Source: Cohnella lubricantis
GTDB lineage: Bacteria; Bacillota; Bacilli; Paenibacillales; Paenibacillaceae
DNA: 62,173 nucleotides
NCBI RefSeq assembly: GCF_014212015.1
Contig: NZ_JACJVN010000059.1
Location: 1 to 62,173, forward strand
Reading direction: 5' to 3'
Part shown: positions 27,313-37,255 of the stretch, one piece after another
Layout of the letters: each line of letters opens with the position of its first letter
Numbering within the stretch: position 1 is the first letter of the stretch
The notes under the pieces: model-generated
Databases searched by the model: none
Seen by the model: the letters and a program-made list of their open reading frames with translations, nothing else
What the model was told of the DNA's origin: nothing
Translations under genes and position numbers: made by a program

Positions 27313-27783
27313 CTAAGGCAGCTGATTCTCCTGCATCCCCCGCAATAGAAAAGTCAGTTTTTGTAGAAATCTGGCGCGGTCTTCTTCGGTGAATGGAGGC
27401 GGACCCTTGGTTCGTTTGCCTCCCCGGCGAAGTCTGGCGGAGTGATGCCTCTGGGCGAGCAGACCGTCGATATCGTCCTCCGTTATTCGCTTGCCCCTAG
27501 GAGTGAGCACCGCAGCGCCTTTGGCCAATCCGAGAGCAGCCAAGCCATAATCGCCCGTCACCAGCACATCCGACCTTGTGATCGCATTCGCGATATACAA
27601 ATCGGCTGCCTGGTCGCCGGCATCTACCGTCACGATCTCCACGCCCGGCTCCGGCACGAGCCGATGATTGTGCGAAGAGACCATTAAGGCGGCGGCTCCG
27701 CAATCGCGAACGGTCTGGGCAATCTCCGCTTTGACCGGGCATGCGTCTCCATCCACTACCACCCGATTCCTTAACGGGATCAT
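27313..27783 (-). CDS. yqxD: YaiI/YqxD family (DUF188) protein
   Basis: 156 residues with the DUF188 start VVVDGDACPVKAEIAQT, followed by DAGDQAADLYIAN and RSDVLVTGDYGLAALGLAKGAAVLTPRGK, a PIN-like fold. The Asp-rich motifs suggest a metal-dependent nuclease, not proven. In B. subtilis yqxD is also directly upstream of dnaG. The C-terminal QENQLP follows a basic HHSARLRRGGKRTKGPP segment. Start at ATG 27783 with a weak GTGGTGA site. Confidence 0.88.
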   Translation of the reverse strand: MIPLRNRVVVDGDACPVKAEIAQTVRDCGAAALMVSSHNHRLVPEPGVEIVTVDAGDQAADLYIANAITRSDVLVTGDYGLAALGLAKGAAVLTPRGKRITEDDIDGLLAQRHHSARLRRGGKRTKGPPPFTEEDRARFLQKLTFLLRGMQENQLP

Positions 27784-27969
27784 CCGACATCACCACTCGT
27801 CCCGTCCAAAGTTTGCCGTATTATTATATACGCTAATCGCGTGCAAAATCCTGCCTTCGCCCCATTAAATTTCAAAATGATAAACCTTGCGACGGGGGAT
27901 GTCAAGACTTCTGGTGCAAATTTGTCGAAGAAATTACAATTGTTCCCTCTAATGCCGCTTCATGCAACA

Positions 27970-27998
27970 ACCAGCCATTCCGAATCGGAATGACTGGT
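27970..27998 (-). terminator. Probable terminator after yqfL
   Basis: ACCAG-C-CATTCC, loop GAATC, GGAATG-A-CTGGT gives 11 bp in two helices with a one-base mismatch. The minus strand continues TTGTTGC, a weak T-tract. The rest of the gap 27784-28045 shows nothing else clear. Confidence 0.55.
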
Positions 27999-28045
27999 CA
28001 TAGAACTAATTGGCAATTAGACAGGACAGCGGTCGGCGGTCACCT

Positions 28046-28861
28046 TCACTTGAGCTCCAGATGCTCAATGATCAGGCTGGCGGTCTCCTCCACCGCTTTG
28101 CTCGACACGTCGATGACGGCGCAGCCGATACGGCTCATGATCTGGCTTGCATACTTCAATTCCTGCTCGATTCTCTCCTGCGTCGCATAAGAGGCGGAGT
28201 CCGGAAGCCCGAGCGCTTTGAGCCGCTCCTTGCGAATGGCGTTCAAGGCGTCGGCGCGAATCGTCAGCCCGATCACCTTCTTCGGGTTGACGAGGAACAG
28301 CTCCCTCGGCGGAACCAGCTCCGGCACCAGCGGAACATTGGCCACCTTGTACGTCTTGTGCGCGAGCACCATCGACAGCGGCGTCTTCGAGGTCCGAGAG
28401 ACGCCGGTCAGCACAATGTCCGCCTTCATAATGCCGGTGACATCTCGGGCATCGTCGTAGCGAACGGCGAACTCCACCGCCTCCACTTTGCGGAAGTAGT
28501 CGGCGTCCAGCACATGGTTCAAGCCGGGCTCATGCCGCGACGGCCTGCCGAACAGCCGCTCCATATTCTCGATGAGAGGGCCGAGGAGGTCGATGGTGAC
28601 GACCCCCTTCGCTTCGGCGCGCTCGTTCATATATTCCCGCAGCTTTGGAATGACCAGCGTGTAGAGCAGAACGCCGTTATCGCAGGAGGCCATGTCCAGC
28701 ACGGCCTCGATCGCCTCGGTCGTCGAGATGAACCCGACGCGCCGAATTTGCACTTCGAGCGGATGGAATTGCGCCGCCGCCGCTCGCACGGCCAGCTCGC
28801 CGGTATCGCCGGCGGAGTCGGATACGACATAGACCGTCAAGCTTCCTGACGCCATCGTCAT
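28046..28861 (-). CDS. yqfL: PPDK-regulatory kinase/pyrophosphorylase family (DUF299, YqfL)
   Basis: 271 residues of the bifunctional PPSR/PDRP family, which phosphorylates and dephosphorylates a threonine of pyruvate phosphate dikinase or PEP synthase using ADP and phosphate. The P-loop is GVSRTSKT at 153-160. It begins VYVVSDSAGDTGELAVRAAAAQF, and PKKVIGLTI occurs in the second half. B. subtilis YqfL is linked to control of CcpN. It lies 18 bases downstream of glyS, with AGGGGGCG before the ATG, so it is part of the T-box-controlled glyQS unit. No ccpN gene follows here. Confidence 0.92.
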   Translation of the reverse strand: MTMASGSLTVYVVSDSAGDTGELAVRAAAAQFHPLEVQIRRVGFISTTEAIEAVLDMASCDNGVLLYTLVIPKLREYMNERAEAKGVVTIDLLGPLIENMERLFGRPSRHEPGLNHVLDADYFRKVEAVEFAVRYDDARDVTGIMKADIVLTGVSRTSKTPLSMVLAHKTYKVANVPLVPELVPPRELFLVNPKKVIGLTIRADALNAIRKERLKALGLPDSASYATQERIEQELKYASQIMSRIGCAVIDVSSKAVEETASLIIEHLELK

Positions 28862-28879
28862 CGCCCCCTAGTCGATTTC

Positions 28880-30967
28880 TCAGCCAACCCACTTCGAGAA
28901 GTCGGCGAACGTCTTGACGTCGTCGGCAATATTAGCGAGCAGCGACAGGCGGTTGCTTCGAACCGCTTCGTCGTCAGCCATGACCATAACCGCGTCGAAA
29001 AATTCGTTGATCGCGCTCGTCATCGACTTGAGCGCCTCAAGCGCATCCACCGCGCGCGCTTCCACCAGCGCCTTCGTGAATTGTCCGTGCGCCTGCTGCC
29101 ATGCTTCGTACAGCGCGCCTTCGGCGGCATGCTCGAACAGGCGGGCGTCCACCTGGCGCGAATCGCCGGCTTTGGCGGCAAGATTGCACACCCGGCCGAA
29201 CGCTTCCACCGCCGGACGGAACGCTTCCTTGCGGCTCTCATCCGCCTCGGCTTGCAGCGCCTGCGCCCGCAGAATCGTGCGGCGGACGTCGCCCGTGCCA
29301 GCGCCGAGCACCGCGTCGACGATGTCGTAGCGGATCTGCTGCTCGGTCAGCACGTTCTTCACGCGCAGCGAGAAGAATTCGCCGAGATCCTTCGCGATAT
29401 CGAACGCTTCCCGCTTCAGCGGGCGAGCGGCGGCGTGAACGTCCAGCCCCAGCCGGAACAGCTCCGGCAGCGTCAGCTCCAGCTCATGCGCCAGCAGCGT
29501 CGACACGATGCCCGACGCCTGGCGGCGCAGCGCATACGGGTCTTGCGAGCCTGTCGGCACGATGCCGATCGAGAAGCAGCCGACGATCGTGTCGAGCTTG
29601 TCGGCGATGCCGACGATGGCGCCGATCAATGACTCCGGCGGCGTGTCGCCTGCGTTGCGCGGCGAGTAGTGCTCGTTGATCGCCTTCGCGACGGCGCTCT
29701 TCTCGCCGGCCTTCAGCGCGTAATCCTCGCCCATGATGCCTTGCAGCTCGGGGAACTCATAGACCATCTGCGTCACGAGGTCGAACTTGCACAGATCGGC
29801 GGCTCGGGAGACGTCGGCGCGGGCCGTATCGTCCAATCGAAGCTGAGACGCCAAGCGATCCGCGACGACGCGGATGCGGCGCACCTTGTCGGCCACCGTG
29901 CCGAGCTCCTCGTGATAGACGATGTTCTCCAGCTTCGCGAGGAAGTCCGGAATCTTCGCCTTCTGGTCTTCCTCATAGAAGAACTTCGCATCGGAGAGAC
30001 GGGCGCGCAGCACCTTCTCGTTGCCCTTCGATACAACGTCCAGCGACTGCGAGTCGCCGTTGCGGACCGTCACGAAGTACGGCTGCAGCTTGCCTTCCGC
30101 GTTCAGCACCGGGAAATACCGCTGATGCTCGCGCATCGAGGTGATGAGCACTTCCTGCGGGATGTTGAGGAAGGCGGGATCGAACGAGCCGGTCAAGACG
30201 GTCGGCGTCTCGACGAGGAAGAGCACTTCCTCGAGCAGATCGTCCTTGACCGCGATATGCCAGCCGCGTTCTTCGCCCAGCTTGCGGATACCCTCTACGA
30301 TAAGCGCTTCGCGTTCTTCGACGTCCGCGATGACATGCTGCTCGCGCAGCTTCGCCGCGTATTGCGAAGGCTCATCGATCACCGCGTCGTTGCCGAGGAA
30401 CCGGTGGCCGCGCGTCGTGCGGCCGGTCGCCACGCCCGTAATCTCGAACGGCACGACGTCCGCGCCGTGCAGGGCGACGATCCAGCGAATGGGACGGACA
30501 TAGCGAAGCTCGTACGAGCCCCAACGCATATTTTTCGGGAACGTGAGCGAAGTGATCAACGCAGTCAGCGCCTCCGGCAACAGCGATGCAGTCTCTACAC
30601 CGATGCTGGATTTGTTGGCATAGACGTACTCCACACCTGCGAGTTCCTTGAAGAACAGTTCTTCCGGCTCTACGCCTTGGCTGCGCGCGAAGCCTAGCGC
30701 TGCCTTGGACCAAGCGCCGGACTCGTCCTTCGCAATCTTGCGAGCCGGTCCCTTCACTTCTTCGCTCACATCCGCTTGCTTCTCCGCCAGCTCCTCGACC
30801 AGAACGGCGAGACGGCGCGGTGTCGCATAAGCCTTCACTTCTTTATAGGTCAGACGGCTGCTCTCCAGCCACTTCTCTGTCTTCTCCTTGAGCTGGTCCA
30901 TCGCGGCGCGCACGAAACGCGCAGGCACTTCCTCCAGCCCGATCTCTAACAGCAAATCTTTAGCCAT
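28880..30967 (-). CDS. glyS: Glycyl-tRNA synthetase beta subunit
   Basis: 695 residues, full length for the family. It starts [28 protein letters not shown]-like and catalytic-associated motifs include [55 protein letters not shown] and the anticodon-binding DALR-like C-terminus. With GlyQ it forms the alpha2beta2 enzyme that charges tRNA-Gly. The ATG overlaps the glyQ stop by 8 bases. Confidence 0.97.
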   Translation of the reverse strand: MAKDLLLEIGLEEVPARFVRAAMDQLKEKTEKWLESSRLTYKEVKAYATPRRLAVLVEELAEKQADVSEEVKGPARKIAKDESGAWSKAALGFARSQGVEPEELFFKELAGVEYVYANKSSIGVETASLLPEALTALITSLTFPKNMRWGSYELRYVRPIRWIVALHGADVVPFEITGVATGRTTRGHRFLGNDAVIDEPSQYAAKLREQHVIADVEEREALIVEGIRKLGEERGWHIAVKDDLLEEVLFLVETPTVLTGSFDPAFLNIPQEVLITSMREHQRYFPVLNAEGKLQPYFVTVRNGDSQSLDVVSKGNEKVLRARLSDAKFFYEEDQKAKIPDFLAKLENIVYHEELGTVADKVRRIRVVADRLASQLRLDDTARADVSRAADLCKFDLVTQMVYEFPELQGIMGEDYALKAGEKSAVAKAINEHYSPRNAGDTPPESLIGAIVGIADKLDTIVGCFSIGIVPTGSQDPYALRRQASGIVSTLLAHELELTLPELFRLGLDVHAAARPLKREAFDIAKDLGEFFSLRVKNVLTEQQIRYDIVDAVLGAGTGDVRRTILRAQALQAEADESRKEAFRPAVEAFGRVCNLAAKAGDSRQVDARLFEHAAEGALYEAWQQAHGQFTKALVEARAVDALEALKSMTSAINEFFDAVMVMADDEAVRSNRLSLLANIADDVKTFADFSKWVG

Positions 30968-31856
30968 CGATCTCCACTCCTCTCTTCAGCAGCGGGAATC
31001 CGAGACGCTCCCGCTCCTGCAGGAAGGTTGCGGCTACTTGACGCGCCAGATTCCGCACCCGGCCGATGTAGCCCGTACGCTCCGTTACGCTGACCGCGCC
31101 GCGCGCGTCCAGCAGGTTGAACGTATGCGAGCATTTCAGGACATAGTCGTATGCGGGGAAAACCAGATTCTCATCCATCGCACGCTTCGCTTCGGCCTCG
31201 TAAGTCGAGAACAGCTGGAACAGCATCGCGGCATCGGACACTTCGAACGTATATTTGGAATGCTCGTACTCGGGATGCTTGAACACGTCGCCGTAGCTGA
31301 AGCCTTCTACCCATTCGAGGTCGTACACGTTCTCTTTGTCTTGAATATAAGAAGCCAGCCGCTCCATGCCATAAGTGATCTCCGCGGACACCGGATGGCA
31401 CTCGATCCCGCCGACTTGCTGGAAATAAGTGAACTGGGTTATCTCCATGCCGTCCAGCCACACTTCCCAGCCAAGTCCCGCGCAGCCGAGCGATGGGTTC
31501 TCCCAGTTGTCTTCGACGAACCGGATGTCATGGTCGCGAGGATCGATGCCGAGGCGCCTCAAGCTCTCCAGGTACAGCTCCTGGATGTTATCCGGCGACG
31601 GCTTCATAATAACCTGGAATTGGTGATGCTGGTACAGGCGGTTCGGGTTCTCCCCGTAACGGCCGTCCGCCGGACGGCGTGAAGGCTCCACATAAGCGAC
31701 GTTCCACGGCTCGGGACCGATCGCGCGCAGGAACGTCATCGGATTCATCGTGCCCGCACCCTTCTCCACATCGTAAGGCTGCACAACGATGCAGTTCTGT
31801 TCCGCCCAGAACTGCTGCAGCGTCAGCATCATCTGCTGAAAGTTCATCTTCGGCAT
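30960..31856 (-). CDS. glyQ: Glycyl-tRNA synthetase alpha subunit
   Basis: 298 residues with the class II motifs of bacterial Gly[73 protein letters not shown] and [27 protein letters not shown]. It holds the aminoacylation site of the alpha2beta2 enzyme. Expression is controlled by the T-box leader upstream (31983-32290). Confidence 0.97.
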   Translation of the reverse strand: MPKMNFQQMMLTLQQFWAEQNCIVVQPYDVEKGAGTMNPMTFLRAIGPEPWNVAYVEPSRRPADGRYGENPNRLYQHHQFQVIMKPSPDNIQELYLESLRRLGIDPRDHDIRFVEDNWENPSLGCAGLGWEVWLDGMEITQFTYFQQVGGIECHPVSAEITYGMERLASYIQDKENVYDLEWVEGFSYGDVFKHPEYEHSKYTFEVSDAAMLFQLFSTYEAEAKRAMDENLVFPAYDYVLKCSHTFNLLDARGAVSVTERTGYIGRVRNLARQVAATFLQERERLGFPLLKRGVEIDG

Positions 31857-31982
31857 TCTTCTTCGACTCCTTCTGCTCCCGGGGGAGCGTCTGAATGGCG
31901 TAATCTACCGCATTCGAACATCCGTTTAGAAAAGGGGTTCCGCCGCTGCGCCGCACCTAGGCCACGCCACGGTTCGAAAACA

Positions 31983-32290
31983 ATAGAAAAAGCCCCCGTC
32001 TCCACGTCCGCTCTCTGCAGACGTAGGGACGGGAGCGTATGTCCCGCGGTTCCACCCTACTTGGCCTTGGCTCGCTTGATCCAGCTGAATCCATATAGCG
32101 TTCCGTCGGAACGTTCTTCGGTTCAGCGGCTTGCGCCTCAGCCCACTCTTTGCACGTTCATGGCCATGCTCTCCGGAGCGCCCTTCGCCGATTCGCCGCA
32201 CCGGGCTTCCACTGCCCCCGGCTCGCTGCATTGCCGACCGTCAATCGGTTACTCTTTCTCCTTCAACAAGCATGCTTGCCATTAATATGC
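31983..32290 (-). promoter_or_regulatory. T-box riboswitch controlling glyQS-yqfL
   Basis: On the minus strand, the T-box sequence AGGGTGGAACCGC (32058-32046) is followed by a terminator (CCCGTC...GACGGG and ACGTC...GACGT, 31995-32033) and TTTTT. The competing antiterminator uses the T-box bulge that reads the uncharged tRNA acceptor end. Upstream sequence folds into a long stem I. A GGC triplet at 32165-32163 is one candidate glycine specifier, but I cannot place the specifier loop with certainty. Confidence 0.92.
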
Positions 32291-32293
32291 CTT

Positions 32294-32323
32294 ATTCTAG
32301 CCGAAGGATGCCGGGGATGTCAA
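32294..32323 (-). promoter_or_regulatory. Promoter of the T-box-glyQS unit
   Basis: Minus strand: consensus -35 TTGACA (32318-32323), 18-base spacer, -10 TAGAAT (32294-32299). Confidence 0.75.
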
Positions 32324-32352
32324 ATAGGATCGATGTGTTCGGCAGCAGCTTC

Positions 32353-33084
32353 CTACTCCCGAATCGTCACGGTGACGGGCGAATACTCGGCGATGACGGT
32401 CTGGCCGTGCACCGAGACGCTGCCTTCCGGCGACAGATCCTTCTCGGTCATGATGCCGAGCGCGATCGTAAACCGGTTGAACTTGACCGGGACGCCCTTC
32501 TCGCGGCGAACCTCATGTCCGTTCAGATAGAAGACCGCTTCATCTTCGGCGCGGTTGTAGGTGATCTTGTACGTATTGAACTCGCGAGGCTGGAAGTCGG
32601 TATCTTCTTTGAAAATGCAGAAATATCGCGTCTTGTCCGAAGGCGGCACCTCGACACCCGGGAACGGCAGAATCGCGTAGACGCTCGCGTATTTATCGTT
32701 GCCCGCGAAGAAGTCCAGCGCGGCGCCAGTCGTGAAGTCGAGCAGATTCAGCGACACGTAGCCGTCGTACAGATCGTTCAGCGCGGTGCCCTGCGTACGG
32801 CAGCGCAGTTGGAACTCGAACTCGACTTCGCCGTTCTCCGGCACGACGACGTCGTCTACGGAGTAGTACATGTGCTTGGCGTTATCGAGAATTTGAATAC
32901 GATCGTTCTGGCGGCTCAGCTTCGCGCGGACATACAGGATGCCGTTGCGCACGATGACGACGGCGTCAGGCTCGCGGTATTCCCAGAACGAGCCGTCCGG
33001 CAGCGGGAAGCCGCCCATCTTCCAAACCTTGCCCTCATCCAGAATCGTATGGAAATCGCCGAATACGAGTTGTCTCTCTTCCAT
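32353..33084 (-). CDS. Hypothetical beta-sandwich protein (DUF6081-like)
   Basis: 243 residues without signal peptide or membrane segment. The pattern of strands (VVIVRNGILYVRAKLS, GEVEFEFQLRCRTQ, SLNLLDFTTGAALDFFAGNDKYASVYAILPFPG, YKITYNRAEDEAVFYLNGHEV) is that of a concanavalin/lectin-like beta-sandwich, and it resembles what I recall as DUF6081; this assignment is uncertain. GGAGA precedes the ATG. It is not present in the B. subtilis order; a compositional difference from neighbours is not obvious. Confidence 0.5.
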   Translation of the reverse strand: MEERQLVFGDFHTILDEGKVWKMGGFPLPDGSFWEYREPDAVVIVRNGILYVRAKLSRQNDRIQILDNAKHMYYSVDDVVVPENGEVEFEFQLRCRTQGTALNDLYDGYVSLNLLDFTTGAALDFFAGNDKYASVYAILPFPGVEVPPSDKTRYFCIFKEDTDFQPREFNTYKITYNRAEDEAVFYLNGHEVRREKGVPVKFNRFTIALGIMTEKDLSPEGSVSVHGQTVIAEYSPVTVTIRE

Positions 33085-33272
33085 GGTATCGTCTCCTTAT
33101 TTGCCAGTGAGGTTGGGAGCGACGGCGGGAATCATTCTTCCGATCGCTGTTGCCCCCAGATTCCTTTGATTAGATACCCCATAATAGGGACGGAATCCGG
33201 GGACAAAGGCGACCAACTTCGTTTCTCCAGAACGACTTCCGCCTCTGCTCCTTACTCACTGGGCATTTCTAA

Positions 33273-34193
33273 TTAAAGCAGCAATCCCTGCACGATCAGC
33301 GACAAGATGAGGACATAGCCGCAGCGGAACGTCGCCTTGACCGAAGCGCCCATGAGCGGCCCATAGGCGTGGGACGGGTTCGTGTCCTTCAGCTTGCCGT
33401 ACACCGAGTAGAGCGGAATCGCCGCCAGCAGTCCGATGAGCGCGTACACCGGCAGCACGCCGAAAACGACGCACGCGATATGGCTCAGCACAGCGAGCAG
33501 CAGCAGCGTACGGGAGAAGCCAAGCGCCCGGCGTTCGCCCCAGACGACGACCAGCGTCTTCTTGCCCGCTTGGCGGTCGGCTTGCCAATGCAGAAAGTGA
33601 TGATTAAACAAGATCAGCGTCGTCAGAAGCCCAATCGGCAGCGACAGCAGCAGCGCCCGGTAATCCAGCTCGGACGTCTGGACGTAATACGAGCCCATCA
33701 CCGGCAAGACGCCGAACGAGAGCAGAATGGCAACCTCGCTATAGCCCTTGCCGCGGTAGCCGAATCGGATCGGCGGCGCCACGTAGAAATAAGCGATCAA
33801 GCCTCCGAGCGCGCCGAACACGAACGCCATCCAGCCGCTGATGAGACTAAGCACGATTCCGCAAACCGCCGCGACGCCGAACAACGCCCACGTCACCGCT
33901 GCGAATTTTCGAAGCGTCCAGATCCCCTTCGTCAAGTACCCGGAATTCGTGGAGATCGCACCCTCAGTAGCCTGTGCCGCGCCGTCCGTCCCGTTCTTGA
34001 AGTCCCACAGGTCGTTCACCATGTTCGAGAACAGGTGAGCCGCTCCGGAGCCAGCCAACGTAAGCAGCAGCAGCCCTATATTTAACTGCCCGTCCCATAC
34101 GTATGCGCCTAGAGCGCCAAGCGCGACGGGAATAAGCATGACAGGGATCACCTGCATGCGGGACGCTTTCTTGAATTGCATGAATGGATTCAT
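33273..34193 (-). CDS. UbiA/MenA-family prenyltransferase
   Basis: 306 residues with eight or nine membrane segments. Both aspartate motifs are present: NMVNDLWDFKNG (NDxxD) and DRQAGKK (DxxxGK). It is probably 1,4-dihydroxy-2-naphthoate polyprenyltransferase (menaquinone synthesis) or a close relative. The loop STNSGYLTKGIWTLRKF and HFLHWQADRQAG support MenA-like members. I chose ATG 34193 (GAGGAG 8 bases before) over an upstream in-frame start with no site. No other men genes are nearby, so the exact substrate stays open. Confidence 0.8.
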   Translation of the reverse strand: MNPFMQFKKASRMQVIPVMLIPVALGALGAYVWDGQLNIGLLLLTLAGSGAAHLFSNMVNDLWDFKNGTDGAAQATEGAISTNSGYLTKGIWTLRKFAAVTWALFGVAAVCGIVLSLISGWMAFVFGALGGLIAYFYVAPPIRFGYRGKGYSEVAILLSFGVLPVMGSYYVQTSELDYRALLLSLPIGLLTTLILFNHHFLHWQADRQAGKKTLVVVWGERRALGFSRTLLLLAVLSHIACVVFGVLPVYALIGLLAAIPLYSVYGKLKDTNPSHAYGPLMGASVKATFRCGYVLILSLIVQGLLL

Positions 34194-34233
34194 CCGCAGT
34201 CTCCTCTCGGTTAAACATCCCCGGACAATAAAA

Positions 34234-34258
34234 AATCTGCAATGTCTCATTGCAGATT
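34234..34258 (-). terminator. Intrinsic terminator after recO
   Basis: AATCTGCAATG, loop TCT, CATTGCAGATT: an 11-bp perfect stem followed by TTTTTATTG on the minus strand. Confidence 0.85.
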
Positions 34259-34338
34259 GTGAATGAGTTCACGATTAGTTTATCACAAGTGTCTGGCGAA
34301 GAGGAGTGGGGATCGTTCGCAGCACTGGAAGTTGATCC

Positions 34339-35142
34339 TTAATCGGTTCCTTCCGCCGCTTCCGGCGATCTTGGAGGCTGCTGTTCCGGTACAGGACGGT
34401 CGGCCAACCGCTCCCATTGATCGAGAAAATGCTGCGATTTGAGCTTCAGGCCCAAATGATGATCCATCCACTTCCGCATAGCAGCTCGAAGCTGGAGCTT
34501 GTATGTATCCTTGACGCTGATCTGCCCAAGCCGGCGAAGATCGAGCGCTGCGAACAGCCGCAGCAGCTTCCACGTCGCATCGCTCAGCTCCATCGCGGAT
34601 GGGTCCTTGTGGCGGCAATTGCCGCACAAAGCGCCGCCTGCCGCGGGGCTAAAGCGAAATGGAACGCCGGTTCGCCCGCAGCTGGCGCATTCGTCCAACA
34701 GAGGAGCATAACCGGCGCTGCCCGCGATCTTCATCTCGAAGGCGCGAATCACGATTTGCGGATCTTTGCCTTCAGCCAGAGCCGCGAAGCAAGCTTTTAA
34801 TTGATGAAATAAGTAGCCTCCCGCATCTTCTTCTCCGATGCCCCGGTCGCACAGCTCGGCCGCGTAAGAAGCGTAGGCGGCCGTCTCGATGCCTTCCCTC
34901 AGCTCGCGGTACGGCTCGATGATCTCCCCGCTGCTCAGCGTGCCAAGCTGACCGGATTTGAAGAAAGAGAAGTCGCCGTGCGTGAATGGCTGCGCCAGCG
35001 ACGAGTAGCGGCTCTTCAGCTTGCGAGCCCCTCTGACTACGATTCCTTGCTTGCCGTGAGACGGCGTGAGAATGGTGATGATCTTGTTGCCTTCGCCATA
35101 ATCGGTGCCTCGTATGACGATTCCTTCCATCCGATACAGCAT
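34339..35142 (-). CDS. recO: DNA repair protein RecO
   Basis: 267 residues. N-terminal OB-fold (MLYRMEGIVIRGTDYGEGNKIITILTPSHGKQGIVVRGARKLKS) and a helical C-terminal domain with a zinc ribbon (CASCG...CGNC). It loads RecA with RecR and anneals SSB-coated DNA. The last ~20 residues are Pro/Glu-rich. Order era-yqzL-recO is as in B. subtilis. Confidence 0.95.
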   Translation of the reverse strand: MLYRMEGIVIRGTDYGEGNKIITILTPSHGKQGIVVRGARKLKSRYSSLAQPFTHGDFSFFKSGQLGTLSSGEIIEPYRELREGIETAAYASYAAELCDRGIGEEDAGGYLFHQLKACFAALAEGKDPQIVIRAFEMKIAGSAGYAPLLDECASCGRTGVPFRFSPAAGGALCGNCRHKDPSAMELSDATWKLLRLFAALDLRRLGQISVKDTYKLQLRAAMRKWMDHHLGLKLKSQHFLDQWERLADRPVPEQQPPRSPEAAEGTD

Positions 35143-35176
35143 CGGACCTGCCCTCCGTCCATCGCAAGCCCGCCGA

Positions 35177-35335
35177 TCAAGGCGATGCCGGTTCGGCGAC
35201 GGAATCGCTCTCGAGCGGATCGGGAATGTCAGCCGGCTCCGCGCCGGCCGTCCCGAGCTTGTTCATTTCCTTATACAGCAAGTAGGCTTCGATATCGCCG
35301 GTCTGCGTAAACACGTGCCACGTGAAGTCCCGCAC
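35177..35335 (-). CDS. yqzL: YqzL-family small protein
   Basis: 52 codons starting GTG: VRDFTWHVFTQTGDIEAYLLYKEMNK followed by a Pro/Ser/Glu tail. The core (FTWxxFxxTGDIEAYLLYKE) is the YqzL signature, and the position between era and recO is the same as in B. subtilis. A GAGG site lies about 5 bases before the GTG. Function unknown. Confidence 0.8.
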   Translation of the reverse strand: MRDFTWHVFTQTGDIEAYLLYKEMNKLGTAGAEPADIPDPLESDSVAEPASP

Positions 35336-35353
35336 AGCGCCTCATCCTCTCCT

Positions 35354-35379
35354 GACGGAAATGAATTGCATATTCCGTC
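35354..35379. repeat. Hairpin upstream of yqzL
   Basis: GACGGAA (35354-35360), 12-base loop, TTCCGTC (35373-35379), between the era stop and the yqzL start; no T-tract on the minus strand. Confidence 0.35.
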
Positions 35380-35458
35380 CCTTAGGATGCCTCTGACCGT
35401 CCAGCGATATGCCTGACACATCTTGTTTGGGCTCGCCGATTGCGGCACGCCGCCTGCC

Positions 35459-36355
35459 TCAGTCGTGGCGGAATCCCAGCGATTTGAGCACGGATTCGCG
35501 GTTGCGCCAATCTTCTTTGACCTTCACCCACAGCTCCAGGAAGATCTTCGAGCCGAGCAGCCGCTCCATGTCTTCGCGCGCCATCTTGCCGACTTGCTTC
35601 AGCATCGCGCCGTTCTTGCCGATGACGATCCCCTTCTGGGATTGGCGTTCGACGTAGATCACCGCTCCGATTCGTACGACGCCGTTGTCCGAGGTGCCCA
35701 TGCTCTCGATCTCTACGGCGATCGAATGCGGAATCTCTTCCCTCGTCAGCTGCAAGATCTTCTCGCGGATCAGCTCGGCGCAGACGAACTGCTCGGGATG
35801 GTCCGTCACTTGATCGGCCGGATAATACATCGGACCCTCCGGCAAATAGCCGACGAGCTGGTTAAGCAGTGTCTGAACGTTGCTGCCGTGGACGGCCGAT
35901 ACCGGCACGATGTCGGCGAAAGAGTGAAGCTTCGAGTATTTCTCGATAACCGGAAGCAATTGTTCCGGATGCACTTTGTCAATCTTGTTCAGGACGAGAA
36001 TGACCGGTGTTTGGACCTTCTTCAGCAATTCAATGATGAAGCGGTCGCCTCCGCCAAGCTCCTCGGATACGTCGATGAGGAACAAGACGGCCTCTACTTC
36101 CTGCAGCGCGCTCTGCGCGGACTTCACCATATAGTCGCCGAGCTTGGAATTCGGCTTATGAATACCCGGCGTATCGAGGAATACGATCTGAGCGTTGTCC
36201 GTCGTATACACGCCGTGAATCTTGTTGCGCGTCGTCTGCGGCTTGTCCGACATAATCGCGATCTTCTGTCCGATCACTTGGTTCATAAGCGTCGACTTTC
36301 CGACGTTCGGCCGTCCGACTATCGCGACGAAGCCTGATTTAAACTTCTCAGTCAA
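35459..36355 (-). CDS. era: Ribosome assembly GTPase Era
   Basis: 298 residues. GTPase motifs: GRPNVGKS (G1), DTPGIHKP (G3), NKIDKVHP (G4), SAVHG (G5); the C-terminal KH domain has [22 protein letters not shown], which binds the 3' end of 16S rRNA. I place the start at TTG 36353-36355 ([21 protein letters not shown]), matching the usual Era N-terminus, with AAAGAAGG 9 bases before it. The in-frame ATG at 36376 has a Shine-Dalgarno too close to be useful. The TTG sits within TTGACTGA, overlapping the cdd stop. Confidence 0.95.
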   Translation of the reverse strand: MTEKFKSGFVAIVGRPNVGKSTLMNQVIGQKIAIMSDKPQTTRNKIHGVYTTDNAQIVFLDTPGIHKPNSKLGDYMVKSAQSALQEVEAVLFLIDVSEELGGGDRFIIELLKKVQTPVILVLNKIDKVHPEQLLPVIEKYSKLHSFADIVPVSAVHGSNVQTLLNQLVGYLPEGPMYYPADQVTDHPEQFVCAELIREKILQLTREEIPHSIAVEIESMGTSDNGVVRIGAVIYVERQSQKGIVIGKNGAMLKQVGKMAREDMERLLGSKIFLELWVKVKEDWRNRESVLKSLGFRHD

Positions 36356-36791
36356 CTGAATTATCCTTCTTTCCATACTCCAAATCTCGCGGCGTAAATG
36401 CGCCAGGAAGCAGCTCAGACACCGTGCTCACCCGAATATCCCCTTTGAGGTTGCCCATAATGACCGGCATATCGGGCGAGCACAGCTCCGAGATCACTTG
36501 GCGGCAGACGCCGCAAGGCGTAATCGGTCCTGGGGTATCGCCGATAACGGCGATCGCCTTGAACGATCCTGCGGCGTGCCCATCGGCGATCGCGCGGAAC
36601 AATGCGGTTCGTTCGGCGCAGTTGGTCGGGCTGTATGCGGCGTTCTCAATATTGCAGCCATAATGGACGTTACCCTCGGCATCCAGCAGCGCGGCGCCGA
36701 CCTGGAACTTCGAATAGGGCACGTAGGCGCGCTTCATCGCCTCTTCGGCAGCCTTCAGCAGCCGTTCATGGGTCCCCTGGCTTAAGCTCAT
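36348..36791 (-). CDS. cdd: Cytidine deaminase
   Basis: 147 residues, homotetrameric type. The catalytic zinc site is CAE (C58, E60) and PCGVC (C93, C96); [14 protein letters not shown] is the substrate-binding stretch. It deaminates cytidine and deoxycytidine in pyrimidine salvage. Overlaps the era start, as part of the conserved dgkA-cdd-era string. Confidence 0.96.
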   Translation of the reverse strand: MSLSQGTHERLLKAAEEAMKRAYVPYSKFQVGAALLDAEGNVHYGCNIENAAYSPTNCAERTALFRAIADGHAAGSFKAIAVIGDTPGPITPCGVCRQVISELCSPDMPVIMGNLKGDIRVSTVSELLPGAFTPRDLEYGKKDNSVD

Positions 36792-36862
36792 GGTCTCCAG
36801 CTCCTCATCGTTTCCCTAAGATTCCTGTAATCTCCCTGTGCTTCTCCATCGAATTTCCATCG

Positions 36863-37255
36863 TCAGCCGCCAAACAGGCGGTCCCATATGGGAGGTCCCA
36901 AGACAAGGACACCGATCGCCGCCGAGTAGAGGGAAGCGACGAGAACCGCTCCGGCCGCAGCGTCTTTGGCGACCTTCGCCAAGTGGTTCGAATCCGGGGA
37001 GGCGAGATCAACTGCGCGTTCGACGGCAGTGTTGAGCAGCTCCGTCACCCAGACGGCCGCCACGGCCGAGAGGATCCACAGCCAGCCTTCGATCGGCAGC
37101 TTCAGCCATGCGGCAGCAGCCAGCACGATAATGGCGGCGCCAAGGTGCATTCGCATATGCGGTTCGTTCTTCATCGCATATTGTATGCCTTCGGTCGCGT
37201 GCCGGAACGATTCGCGCTCCGTACGATTCCAGCGGCGCCTGCCGTTCGCGTTCAC
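36863..37255 (-). CDS. dgkA: Diacylglycerol/undecaprenol kinase DgkA
   Basis: 130 residues with three membrane helices. Family motifs: the [22 protein letters not shown] amphipathic entry and [34 protein letters not shown], with catalytic glutamates. In Gram-positives this protein phosphorylates undecaprenol. The GTG start overlaps the ybeY stop by 4 bases. Confidence 0.93.
   Translation of the reverse strand: MNANGRRRWNRTERESFRHATEGIQYAMKNEPHMRMHLGAAIIVLAAAAWLKLPIEGWLWILSAVAAVWVTELLNTAVERAVDLASPDSNHLAKVAKDAAAGAVLVASLYSAAIGVLVLGPPIWDRLFGG

Noticed and set aside
33085..33272. Promoter and long-range inverted repeat upstream of the 243-aa hypothetical gene
   Set aside because: The -35/-10 spacing is off by two bases and the 8-bp arms are ~140 bases apart; could be chance.
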